Positions 16,365 through 27,781 of a stretch of DNA of 64,000 nt are shown here, piece by piece. The DNA is taken from contig CAVTGO010000008.1 in assembly GCA_963734275.1 (NCBI GenBank), positions 36,743 through 100,742 on the forward strand, read 5' to 3'. This stretch comes from CAVTGO01 sp963734275. GTDB taxonomy: Bacteria; Actinomycetota; UBA4738; HRBIN12. The notes below the pieces were generated by a model that saw only the letters and a list, made by a program, of their open reading frames with translations, did no database searches and had not been told where the DNA came from. A program made the position numbers and the translations under genes. The first letter of the stretch is position 1. Each line of letters starts with the position of its first letter.

Positions 16365-17478
16365 CTACGCCGCCCCGGCCTCGGCGCGACGGCGGAGCTC
16401 GGCCTCGATCAGCTCGTCGATGTCGCCGTCGAGCACCCGGTCGACGTCGCCGATCTCCATGCCGGTGCGGTGGTCCTTCACCATGCGGTAGGGCGCGAGG
16501 ACGTACGAGCGGATCTGCGAGCCGAAGTCGATGCCCTTCCGCTCCCCGCGCAGGCTGTCGATCTTCTCCTGTTGCTCCTCGCGCATCCGCTCGGCAAGAC
16601 GCGACTTCAAGATCCGCATCGCGACCGCGCGGTTCTGCAGCTGCGATCGCTCGTTCTGGCACGCGGCCGACAGGCCCGTGGGCAGGTGCGTGATCCGAAC
16701 GGCCGAGTCCGTCGTGTTCACCGACTGCCCGCCGGGACCGCTGGAGCGGTAGACGTCGATCCGCAGGTCCTTCGGGTCGATCTCGAACTCCTCCTCCGCG
16801 GTCTCCTCGAGCAGCGGGATGACATCGAGGTTGGCGAACGAGGTATGCCGACGCTTCTGCGCGTCGAACGGCGAGATCCGCACGAGGCGGTGGACGCCGC
16901 GCTCGGTCGAGAGCAGGCCGTAGGCGTTCGGGCCGTGGACGACGAACGTTGCGCTCTTGATGCCCGCCTCGTCGCCGTACTGGGTCTCATCGACCTCGAC
17001 GTCGAATCCCAGACGCTCGGCCCAGCGCAAGTACATCCGCATCAGCATCTCCGCCCAGTCCTGCGATTCGGTGCCTCCCGCCCCGGCGTGGAGCGTCGCC
17101 ACCGCGTCGTTCGCGTCGTACTGGCCGCCGAGGAGCGAGGCGAGCTCGAGCCGCTCGACGTCGCGCTCGAGTTCGGCCATCGTCCGGGCGAGGTCGGCCG
17201 CCATCTCCTTGTCGGACTCGTCGGCCAGGAGCTCGGCCATCGCTCGAGCATCGGCGAGGCGCCGCTCGAGCTCGTCGTGGCGGTCGACCTCGGCGCGGAG
17301 CCGCGCGAGGCGGGTGGTTAGCTGCTTGGCGCGGTCGGCGTCGTTCCACAGGGTCGGGTCGGCGACCTGATGCTCCAGATCGGCGAGCTGCGCGCGTTTG
17401 CCCTCGACGTCAAAGGAACTCCTTCGCGGCGGCGATGCGCTTCGCGAGGAGGTCGAGGCGTTCGGCGTGGTCGCTCAC
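16365..17478 (-). CDS. prfB: Peptide chain release factor 2, expressed by programmed +1 frameshift
   Basis: Translation starts at the GTG 17478 and reads 22 codons to CTT, where an in-frame TGA (17412-17410) follows. Skipping one base continues as DVEGKRAQL through 348 codons, giving a 370-residue RF2 of normal length. The stop-recognition motif SPF (VRISPFDAQKRRH) marks RF2 rather than RF1, and GGQSVNTTDSAVR carries the catalytic GGQ. RF2 terminates at UGA and UAA. The frameshift at CTT-TGA-C is the classical autoregulatory site: low RF2 favours shifting, high RF2 favours termination. The gene is convergent with the YfhO-like gene, seven bases apart. Confidence 0.95.
17409..17421 (-). promoter_or_regulatory. 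prfB programmed +1 frameshift site with internal Shine-Dalgarno
   Basis: On the minus strand AAGGAG sits three bases upstream of CTTTGAC. This is the arrangement known from other bacteria: an SD-like element stresses the ribosome, tRNA-Leu slips from CUU to UUU, and the poorly terminated UGA-C context gives time for the shift. The reading frame before and after the site is perfect, so the break is functional and not an error. Confidence 0.93.
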
Positions 17479-17524
17479 GGGACCCCATCGTACCCGGCGG
17501 CCGGGCCGCCGCTATCCTCACGCC

Positions 17525-18352
17525 ATGGCGGACCTGGGGCCCGGCGACCGGTTCGGGCCGTTCCGGCTGGAGGAGCAGCTCGGCGAGGGCGGCATGGGCG
17601 TCGTGTTCCGCGCGGTCCGCGAACCCGAGGGCGACGAGATCGCGCTCAAGGTCCTTCGACCCGAGCTCGCCGGGGACGACACCTTCCGACGCCGGTTCGT
17701 CCACGAGGCGCGGGCCGCCGGCACCGTCCGCAACAACCACCTCGTCCCGATCCTGGACGCCGGCGAGGCGGACGGGCGGCCGTACCTGGCCGTGGCCTTC
17801 GTCCGCGGCAGCACCCTCGAGGATCACCTCGGGCGCGGCCCACTCTCGATCCGCGATGTGGTGCACGTGATCGGCCACGTCGCCGATGGGCTCGACGCTC
17901 TGCACGCCGCCGAGATCGTGCACCGTGACGTGAAGCCCTCGAACGTCATGATCGACACCGAGGGCGCGGCGAGCCTCACCGACTTCGGCCTCGCCAAGGG
18001 CCGCGCCTACACGGTGCTCACGAAGCCCGGCATGGTGATGGGCACGCTCGACTACCTGGCCCCCGAGATGCTCCGCGGGCAGGAGGCCACGCCGGCTTCG
18101 GACCTGTACGCGCTCGGGTGCCTCGCCTACGAGTGCGTAGCCGGGCACGCGCCGTTCGCCGACCGGACGATGTTCGACCTCGCCACCGCACACCTGAACG
18201 ACGCCCCGCGCGACCCCGCCGAAGGCAGGTCAGACGTCGCGCCGGGCCTGTCGTGGGCGATCCTGCAATCTCTCGCGAAGGAGCCCTCGGAGCGCCCGCC
18301 GACCGCGACGGCCTTCTCCACGATGGTGCGCGCGGGCGCCGAGCAGCGATAG
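17525..18352 (+). CDS. Soluble Hanks-type serine/threonine protein kinase
   Basis: 275 residues, essentially only a kinase domain. Motifs: glycine loop GEGGMG (residues 20-25), catalytic lysine in ALKVL (K42), catalytic loop HRDVKPSNVM (about 137), metal-binding DFG, activation segment ending APEM, and a C-lobe DLYALGCLAYE. There is no transmembrane helix and no PASTA or other sensor domain, so it lacks the PknB architecture and probably responds through a partner. The ATG at 17525 has no Shine-Dalgarno but TATCCT lies six bases before it, the spacing of a leaderless actinobacterial promoter. It is convergent with a cyclase-ATPase gene. Confidence 0.88.
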   Translation: MADLGPGDRFGPFRLEEQLGEGGMGVVFRAVREPEGDEIALKVLRPELAGDDTFRRRFVHEARAAGTVRNNHLVPILDAGEADGRPYLAVAFVRGSTLEDHLGRGPLSIRDVVHVIGHVADGLDALHAAEIVHRDVKPSNVMIDTEGAASLTDFGLAKGRAYTVLTKPGMVMGTLDYLAPEMLRGQEATPASDLYALGCLAYECVAGHAPFADRTMFDLATAHLNDAPRDPAEGRSDVAPGLSWAILQSLAKEPSERPPTATAFSTMVRAGAEQR

Positions 18353-18368
18353 CCCGACCCGCTCGGCC

Positions 18369-20432
18369 CTACTGCGGGGGGATGGGCATCTCGCCGGTCG
18401 CGCGCGTCGCCAGCCAGGCGAGCCGCCCGTCGATCCGCCGGATCGCGTCTTCCCCCCCGAGGCGTTCGGCGACCTTGCGGGCGCGTGTCCAGAGCTGCGC
18501 CGCGCGACTCGGCGACTCGACCTCCACGGCGTGCTGGGCGGCGCGCTCCAGGTACTCGAGCGCCTTGGCCCGCTCGTCGCTCCGGTAGTAGTAGAACGCG
18601 AGCTGCTCGAGCCGCTCCCCCACCCCGTCGCCGAGGTGCTCGACCATCGCATCGCCGACGCGCGCGTACAGATCGCGCAGCGACGTGGGCGTGAGGGTCG
18701 ACAGCGCGGCCTCCTGCAACAGCCCGTGGCGGAACGTGCACTCGAGCTCGGGGAACCGCCGAAGCTCGCGGACGACATCGGCGCGCAGCAGCGCGCCGAT
18801 GTCGCGCTCCGCCTCCTGGCTCCCGGCGACCGCGGCGGCCACGGACACGGGGAACTCGCGGCCGACCACCGCGGCGATCTGCGCGAGGCGCCGAGCACCC
18901 GGGTCGAGCCGGTCGATCCGCGCGACGAGCAGCGCCTCGAGCGCCGGCGGAAGCTCGGCCGCCGCCCCCGGCGTGATCGTCCAGGTCCGGTGCCGGTCCC
19001 CACCCGCCTCGAGGAGCGCGCGCAGCAGCTCCTCCACGTACAAGGGGTTCCCCTCGGCCTTCGTCACGAGCTCGTCCTTCACGGTCTGCTCCACGAGCCC
19101 GGGGGGAACGAGCGCGTCGATCAGGCGGTGCCCCGCCTCCGGCGTGAGCGGCGGCAGCGGGACCTCGACCACGCGATGCGCGAACTCGGTCTGCGCGGTC
19201 AACCGGAACGCCCAGCCCTCGGAGCCGGGATCGGGCCGCAGGGCGACGGTGAGCATCACGGCGGCCCGGTCCGTCAGACCGAGCAGGCGCTGCGCGAGCT
19301 CCCTCGTCGTTCGATCGGCCCAGTGCAGATCGTCGACCGCGAGCACGAGCGGCCGCCTCGACGCCAGCGCCTCGGCCCACGTGACGAACGCCTCCTGCAT
19401 CCGTCCCGCGAGCTCGTCGGCTGACAACGCCAGCAGGTCGCGCTCGACGTCGGGCTCCAGCCGGATCGAGAGCAGGAGCCCGAGGTGGGGTACCACCTCA
19501 TCCTGCGCAGCACCGAGCAGCGTCCCCGCCCGCGCGCGGAGCTTGGTGCGGACCGCGAGCTCGGCCTCCCCCTCCTCGAGTCCCAGCCACGTCCGCAACA
19601 TCTCGACGAACGGCCCGTACGGCGATCCGGCCCCGTAGGACACACACCGGCCCTCGAGCCACGTCGCATCTTCACCGGTGCGGGCGCGGAGTTCGGCGAG
19701 CATCCGCGTCTTGCCGAGCCCGGCTTCGCCGACGAGCACGAGCGCCTGGCCGCGCCCCGAGCGAAGGTCCGCGACCGCCGTGTCCAGCCGTTGCAGCTCC
19801 CCTTCCCGGCCGACGATCGGTGTCCGCGACGGCGGCTCGGAGATCGGACGCGGGCCGACGAGACGCGAGGCCGTGACCGCCCCGGTGCGACCCTTCACGG
19901 CAACCTCCCCGAGCGGCTCGAGCACGAAGCGCTCGGCGAGGCGAGAGGCGCTCCCCTGGCCGATCGCGATCGTCCCGGGCTCGGCGGCGCTCTGCAGGCG
20001 TGCGGCGACGTTCGTCGTGTCGCCGAGCGCGACGGTCTGGGCATCCTCGCCGCCCACCATGCCGACGGCGGCGGGCCCGCTGTTCAGCCCGACCCGCACG
20101 TTGAAGCCCTCGATCCCCCAGGCCGACTCGACCTCGGCGGCGTACTGCGTGGCCACGCCGATGATGCGGAGCGCCGCCCGCGCCGCCCGCTCCGGATCGT
20201 CCTCGTGGGCGGCCGGCACGCCGAAGTACGCGCAGATGCCGTCTCCCATGAACGCCTGGACCACGCCCCCGAACTCCTCGACGGCGCGGCTCATCCGGGT
20301 GACGCACTCGCCCACGAGGGCCTTCACCTCGTCGGGACCGAGGCGCTCGCCCAGGCCGGTCGAGCCGACGATGTCGGCGAACAGCGCCGTGATCGGGCGC
20401 ATCTCGTCGCCGTACCCGCGACCCTCGCTCAC
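18369..20432 (-). CDS. Class III adenylate/guanylate cyclase domain fused to an AAA/NACHT-like ATPase
   Basis: 687 residues. The N-terminal cyclase homology domain (about 10-190) has the metal-binding ALFADIVGSTGLGERLG, the GDGICAYFG loop and GLNSGPAAVGMVGG, then VALGDTTNVAARLQSAAEPGTI. An ATPase follows from PIVGREGELQRLD (about residue 220), with Walker A VGEAGLGKTRML, LVLAVDDLHWADRTTRELAQRLL as Walker B, and a helical C-terminus. No DNA-binding HTH is seen at the end, unlike MalT-type relatives. Such proteins probably link nucleotide second messengers to an ATP-dependent switch. Enzymatic cyclase activity is likely from the metal-binding aspartates (FADIVGS, GDG) but unproven. Confidence 0.85.
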   Translation of the reverse strand: MSEGRGYGDEMRPITALFADIVGSTGLGERLGPDEVKALVGECVTRMSRAVEEFGGVVQAFMGDGICAYFGVPAAHEDDPERAARAALRIIGVATQYAAEVESAWGIEGFNVRVGLNSGPAAVGMVGGEDAQTVALGDTTNVAARLQSAAEPGTIAIGQGSASRLAERFVLEPLGEVAVKGRTGAVTASRLVGPRPISEPPSRTPIVGREGELQRLDTAVADLRSGRGQALVLVGEAGLGKTRMLAELRARTGEDATWLEGRCVSYGAGSPYGPFVEMLRTWLGLEEGEAELAVRTKLRARAGTLLGAAQDEVVPHLGLLLSIRLEPDVERDLLALSADELAGRMQEAFVTWAEALASRRPLVLAVDDLHWADRTTRELAQRLLGLTDRAAVMLTVALRPDPGSEGWAFRLTAQTEFAHRVVEVPLPPLTPEAGHRLIDALVPPGLVEQTVKDELVTKAEGNPLYVEELLRALLEAGGDRHRTWTITPGAAAELPPALEALLVARIDRLDPGARRLAQIAAVVGREFPVSVAAAVAGSQEAERDIGALLRADVVRELRRFPELECTFRHGLLQEAALSTLTPTSLRDLYARVGDAMVEHLGDGVGERLEQLAFYYYRSDERAKALEYLERAAQHAVEVESPSRAAQLWTRARKVAERLGGEDAIRRIDGRLAWLATRATGEMPIPPQ

Positions 20433-20579
20433 GCACGAACCTCCTGGCAGCCGAGCCTAGCCGACCCCGCGAGCCACCGGTGACCGATGTCACACCGCGC
20501 CGGTGCCCGGCGGCACCGCCGTCTCGCGGCCCCCTCCCTAGGCTGCAGACATCGAACCACCGAGCGGAAGGAGAGAGCG

Positions 20580-20810
20580 ATGAGCACCAGGACCGCGAGC
20601 CTCCCGATCGAGCGGGGATACCTGCTGAAGGCCTGGTTCGTCGTGGCGGGGATCGTGCTCGCCGCCACCGTGGCCATCGTGATCGCCCTGAGCGCGGGAT
20701 CCACTCCTGCCGGCGGCACGGGCCCCGAGCCCGTGTCCGACTTCGGACCCTCGAACGGCACCCACCAGCCGATCCTGGTCAACGGAACCGTTTGCGGACA
20801 GTGCCGGTGA
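20580..20810 (+). CDS. Small single-pass membrane protein with C-terminal CxxC
   Basis: 76 residues from the ATG at 20580, behind GGAAGGAGAG. Residues about 15-40 (LLKAWFVVAGIVLAATVAIVIALSAG) form one membrane helix. A Gly/Pro/Ser-rich outer segment follows and the chain ends in NGTVCGQCR, a CxxC at the extreme C-terminus. No family is recognised. The pair of cysteines outside the membrane could bind metal or haem, or be redox active. A strong terminator follows 25 bases after the stop, so it is an independent transcription unit. Confidence 0.65.
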   Translation: MSTRTASLPIERGYLLKAWFVVAGIVLAATVAIVIALSAGSTPAGGTGPEPVSDFGPSNGTHQPILVNGTVCGQCR

Positions 20811-20834
20811 GGTAACCCCCCTCTCCGCACTCCG

Positions 20835-20863
20835 GGAGCCGGCCCGAACGGGCCGGCTCCTTT
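20835..20863 (+). terminator. Rho-independent terminator after the small membrane-protein gene
   Basis: An 11-bp GC stem (GGAGCCGGCCC with GGGCCGGCTCC), loop GAAC, is followed by TTT on the plus strand. It separates the plus-strand small gene from the end of secA on the minus strand. The minus-strand side lacks a T run. Confidence 0.85.
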
Positions 20864-20892
20864 CACGTTCCCTCGTCGCTGCTCCCGGCGGG

Positions 20893-23564
<2,672 letters not shown>

Positions 23565-23635
23565 ATCTGAGGCCTTTCGCGTGCCTGGGGTCCGACCTCC
23601 AATGGTACCGGAGGCCCCGCGGAGCCCCGGGAGCC

Positions 23636-24802
23636 TCAGGCGCGCCGGGGGTTCGGCGCGACGGCCTCGCGCACGCGGAGGACCGAGACCATGACGAGCA
23701 GCACGACGCCGGCCACACCGAGACCCAGCACGCGGAAGCCCGCCCCCTCGAACACGAACGCCCCCGTCAGGCCCGCGAAAGCCGACGAGAGGCTGACCAG
23801 CAGATCCGTGAAGCCCAGAGCGCCGGCGCGCTCGCCGGGCGCCGTCTGGTCGCTGATCACCGCGGTGGCGCCGAGGAAGGTGGCGGACCAGCCGAGGCCG
23901 ATCAGGAACAGCCCCACCGCGACGACGCCCGGCGCCGAGTCCGTCGCGGCGAGCAGCGCACCAACGATGCTCGCCGAACCCCCGGCGACGAGGCCGGGTC
24001 GGCGCCCGAAGCGGTCGAGCGCGGCTCCGATGAACGGGGAGAACGCCCACATCCCCAGGATGTGGAGGCTGATGACGGTGGATACGGCCGTGGAGCTCGC
24101 GTCGTGCTCGTGCAGCGCTACCGGGGTCACGCTCATGACGGCGACCATCGCCATCTGTCCCACCGCGGCGGCGATCACGGCCATGCGCACCGCGGGGATA
24201 CTCAGCAGCTCGCGCGGCCGCCGAGCGTGGCCGTCGGCCGGCGCGATCACGTCGGTCTGGACCGCGAGGTCCCTCGGATCGGGCCGCAGTGCCAGGGCGC
24301 ACGCGAATGCCGATAACGCCCCGATGGGGACGACGATCCAGGGGAAGACCTGCGGGTCGCGTCCCCCGGCCTCGGCCACGTTCTCTAGGAACGCGATCAG
24401 GAACGGGCTGCCGACGGCCCCGACCGTGCCGGTGGCAAGGACGATCCCGAGGGCGCGACCTCGATGCTCGGGCGCATACATGTCGGCCACCGCGCCGCGC
24501 GCCAGGTTGGCGCCGCCGAACCCGAGCCCGAACACCACGGCGAACACCAGCAGGAGCGGGAACGACCCGAGCGAGACGGCCAGGGCACATCCACCGCCGG
24601 CCGTCGCGAGCAGCAGGTAGCCGCCGAGGAGCCCAGGCCGGCGGCCCCGCCGGTCCATCCACCGGCCGAACGCGAGGGCGCCCCCCGCGGCGGCGAGGAA
24701 GTAACCGGCGTTCATGATCCCGACGGCGCCGTCGCGTCCGGTCATCTCGGCCGCGGCCACACTGCCCAGGATCAGGAGCACCGGGAACGTCGTCTGCGCC
24801 AA
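23636..24802 (-). CDS. Major facilitator superfamily transporter
   Basis: At least 388 residues with about 12 hydrophobic helices. The family loop between helices 2 and 3 is AFGRWMDRRGRRPGLLGGYLL, repeated in the second half as GAALDRFGRRPGLVAGG. The TTG at 24802 is the first standard start in frame. However, codons upstream encode LIRRNTILLAFAQGLAQTTF, the natural beginning of helix 1, so the true start is probably the CTG at 24883 that overlaps the TGA of the response regulator gene (CTGA). Substrate unknown. The relatives are drug or small-molecule exporters. Confidence 0.82.
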   Translation of the reverse strand: MAQTTFPVLLILGSVAAAEMTGRDGAVGIMNAGYFLAAAGGALAFGRWMDRRGRRPGLLGGYLLLATAGGGCALAVSLGSFPLLLVFAVVFGLGFGGANLARGAVADMYAPEHRGRALGIVLATGTVGAVGSPFLIAFLENVAEAGGRDPQVFPWIVVPIGALSAFACALALRPDPRDLAVQTDVIAPADGHARRPRELLSIPAVRMAVIAAAVGQMAMVAVMSVTPVALHEHDASSTAVSTVISLHILGMWAFSPFIGAALDRFGRRPGLVAGGSASIVGALLAATDSAPGVVAVGLFLIGLGWSATFLGATAVISDQTAPGERAGALGFTDLLVSLSSAFAGLTGAFVFEGAGFRVLGLGVAGVVLLVMVSVLRVREAVAPNPRRA

Positions 24803-24879
24803 GCCCTGCGCGAAGGCCAGCAGGATGGTGTTGCGCCGGATCAGCCGCGCGCGTCCCTCGACGATCGTGGCGGATCGAC

Positions 24880-25566
24880 TCAGCGGATCTCGATCATCTT
24901 CTCGCGCACCGCGTACACGACCGCCTCCATGCGCGAGTGCAGGTGGAGCTTCTCGAGGATGTTGCGGATGTGGTTCTTCACGGTGTTCTCGGAGATGAAC
25001 AGCTGCTTGGCGATGTCGCGGTTGTTCAGGCCCTGCGCCACGAGCCTGAGAACCTCCATCTCGCGGTCCGTCAGCCGGGGCGCCGGCATCTGCGGTTTCT
25101 CCTCGGATGCCTTGCTGATCGCCGCGAACTCCGAGAGGAGCTTGCTCGCCATCGACGGGCTGATCCGCGACTGTCCGGCCCAGACCGAGCGGATCGCGTC
25201 GGCGACCTCCTCGATCGGGATCTCCTTCAGCAGGTACCCGGAGGCCCCCGCCTTGATCGCCTCGTAGAGGTCCCCCTCCTCGTCGCTGATCGTGAGCATG
25301 AGGATCTTCACGTGGGGCAGGAGGTCCTTGATCTCGCTGGCCGCCTCGATCCCCGACTTCTTCGGCATCCGGACATCCATCAAGATCACGTCGGGCATGA
25401 GCTCCTGCGAGCGCACCACGACCTCCTCGCCGTCCGAGGCCTCGCCGACGAGCTCCAAGTCCGGCTCTTGCTCCAGCACCATCTGCAGGCCTCGACGGAA
25501 CAGGGCGTGGTCGTCGCAGACGAGCACGCGGAGCTTCTCCGGCTGCTGGGTCGTTTCCTCGCTCAC
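24880..25566 (-). CDS. NarL/LuxR-family two-component response regulator
   Basis: 228 residues. The receiver domain (about 12-130) has the acidic pair CDDHALFRR, the phosphoacceptor Asp in VILMDVRMPKKSG (near residue 62), and the conserved Thr and Lys in LMLTISDEEGD and GYLLKEIP. The output domain is a LuxR-type HTH: LTDREMEVLRLVAQGLNNRDIAKQLFISENTVKNHIRNILEKL. The orientation is the same as the downstream MFS gene, which it may control. No cognate histidine kinase gene is in the window. The upstream neighbour is the hibernation factor gene, 14 bases away, so all three could be one operon. Confidence 0.92.
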   Translation of the reverse strand: MSEETTQQPEKLRVLVCDDHALFRRGLQMVLEQEPDLELVGEASDGEEVVVRSQELMPDVILMDVRMPKKSGIEAASEIKDLLPHVKILMLTISDEEGDLYEAIKAGASGYLLKEIPIEEVADAIRSVWAGQSRISPSMASKLLSEFAAISKASEEKPQMPAPRLTDREMEVLRLVAQGLNNRDIAKQLFISENTVKNHIRNILEKLHLHSRMEAVVYAVREKMIEIR

Positions 25567-25580
25567 GGGTCCCCCGTTCG

Positions 25581-26084
<504 letters not shown>

Positions 26085-26353
26085 CCCGCCTCCGATCGTC
26101 GCTCCGGAGCTCCATCCTGGCGCCCCGGACCACCACCTCGCTCGCGCCTCGAGCGGAAGAAGGGGGCCCGTGTCCGGCTGACCTGGTCTTTGACCCCACA
26201 CCCGCCTGCGGGGGTGATCGCCGCCCGCGAGCGGCTTCGCACCCTCTCCCGCCGAGGTCACCCTCTCCGGGGCAGGACTGACATCTAAACCGCGCCATGC
26301 TCACCGACCAAGGGTCGGCTTACGTGGGTCGCTTCGCCCGCGGCTGGCATCGA

Positions 26354-27112
26354 CTACCGAGGAGCGACTCCCCGGGCAACCACAGACCCGGACACGGGCC
26401 CGGCGTCGAGTATAGGACCGCGGCCAGGCCGGTTGAGCGCGCGGGCGGCCGTGAGGAGGGAGACCTCGGCGGCTCCGGCGGCGAGCAGGACCTCGGCGCA
26501 CGCTGCGGCGGTCGACCCGGTGGTCAGGACGTCGTCGACGAGGAGCACCCGGCCCGCAGGGCGCCCGGCCGGAGCGAATACGCCCCGCATCGCCTCTCGT
26601 CTCGCCTGGGCGCCGCGCCGGGCTTGCGACCCCGCGTCCGTCGCGCGCCGGAGCAGGGAGGCCGTCGGCAGCCCGAGGCGCGGCGCCACCGCGAGCGCCA
26701 GGACCCGCGCCTGGTCGTACCCGCGTTCGGCCAGGCGGCGGCGAGAGAGCGGCACCCACGTCACGACGTCCGTCCTGACGTCCGGCCCACCGGCCGCGTC
26801 AGCCCCCCACGCCTCCGACATCGCGGCGGCCAAGGCTTGGGCGACCGGCCGCCACCCCGCGAACTTCAACCGGTGGACGGAGCGACGGATCGGACCGTCG
26901 AACAGGAACGGCGCCCGCGAGCGGGTGATCGACGGCGGCGGACAGTCGCGGCACGACCCGACAGGAGGGGTGGCCGGCGCGCCGCACCGGTGGCACCACG
27001 GCGGCGCGAGCACGGACAGGAGCGCCCGGCAGCGATCGCAGAAGGGCCAGGGTCCCGCGCCGCACCCGGCGCAGCGCTTCGGGAACAGCGCCTCCACGAA
27101 CGGGCCGAGCAC
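26354..27112 (-). CDS. ComF family protein (phosphoribosyltransferase-like)
   Basis: 252 residues. The N-terminal zinc-finger region has four CxxC pairs (CAGC, CDRC, CHRC, CRDC). The middle contains FDGPIRRSVHRLKFAG and VPLSRRRLAERGYDQARVLA, hallmark ComF sequences. The PRPP-binding loop is VLLVDDVLTTGSTAAAC. ComF proteins take part in DNA uptake in competent bacteria, but they are also common in non-competent actinobacteria, where the role is unclear. The C-terminus extends about 25 residues beyond the usual end. The 269 bases between it and hpf show no gene. A GC-rich inverted repeat (CCGACC AAG GGTCGG, 26,307-26,321) is the only structure I see there. Confidence 0.85.
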   Translation of the reverse strand: MLGPFVEALFPKRCAGCGAGPWPFCDRCRALLSVLAPPWCHRCGAPATPPVGSCRDCPPPSITRSRAPFLFDGPIRRSVHRLKFAGWRPVAQALAAAMSEAWGADAAGGPDVRTDVVTWVPLSRRRLAERGYDQARVLALAVAPRLGLPTASLLRRATDAGSQARRGAQARREAMRGVFAPAGRPAGRVLLVDDVLTTGSTAAACAEVLLAAGAAEVSLLTAARALNRPGRGPILDAGPVSGSVVARGVAPR

Positions 27113-27143
27113 CGGCGCACGCTAGCGCGCCCCACCGACATCC

Positions 27144-27767
27144 TCAGGGCAACGGGACGTCCAGGGAACCGGTCGAGTCACGCCCCTGGCGCAGCTCGAT
27201 GTGGAACATGCTCGCGTTGCGCATCACCGGGTAGGCCGTCACCTTGCCGCGTCCCGAGGACTCGTCCTGCTCGATCTCGAGGACCTCCAGCCGGTCGCCG
27301 TCGGCCGAGAGGCGGGCCGTCACCGGGCCCGGCGGGTCGACGCGTAGGTGCACCTTGACCGAGTCGCCGCCGCATTCGAGGTGCTCGAGGTGCACCGTCG
27401 CATCCCCGACGTCGACCGTACGGTCCACCTTGACCTGGCCGCGGCGGACCGTGGCCCGCGGCCAGGGGACCGAGAAGCGGCGTCCGCCGTCGAAGGTGCC
27501 CGGCGTGCCGTCGACCTCGAGGTCGCACGTGAGCGAGTACCATCCCGGCCCGAGCTCGGACACCGGCACCTCGAACGGCACGAACACATCGCGATGGGGG
27601 ACCACGTCCAGCGTCGCCGAGGCCATCGGCACCTGGCTGCGGACCTCGATCCCGAGCCCGACCACGTGGGCCTCGCGCACCACGACCTGGTGCGGGTCTG
27701 CGTCCTCGCCTCGCAGGATGAACGCGCCCTTCACCGTGGCGGGGAACCGCTCGAACCGCGCACGCAC
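27144..27767 (-). CDS. Hypothetical beta-rich protein downstream of ahcY
   Basis: 207 residues if begun at the GTG 27767. A CTG at 27785 that overlaps the ahcY TGA would add LSDTVS and is also plausible. The composition alternates short strands (VSVRARFERFPATVKGAFILRGED, GWYSLTCDLEVDG, RRFSVPWPRATVRRGQVKVDR) without obvious active-site residues. There is one cysteine pair, and no signal peptide. It looks like an immunoglobulin- or arrestin-like sandwich, but I do not recognise the family. It is the last gene of the coupled ahcY operon, so its expression should follow methyl-cycle enzymes. Confidence 0.6.
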   Translation of the reverse strand: MRARFERFPATVKGAFILRGEDADPHQVVVREAHVVGLGIEVRSQVPMASATLDVVPHRDVFVPFEVPVSELGPGWYSLTCDLEVDGTPGTFDGGRRFSVPWPRATVRRGQVKVDRTVDVGDATVHLEHLECGGDSVKVHLRVDPPGPVTARLSADGDRLEVLEIEQDESSGRGKVTAYPVMRNASMFHIELRQGRDSTGSLDVPLP

Positions 27768-27781
27768 GGAGACCGTGTCGC

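Noticed and set aside
18369..20432. LuxR/MalT-type transcription activator
   Set aside because: Although it has an AAA ATPase like MalT proteins, no C-terminal helix-turn-helix is present. The cyclase domain at the N-terminus defines it instead.
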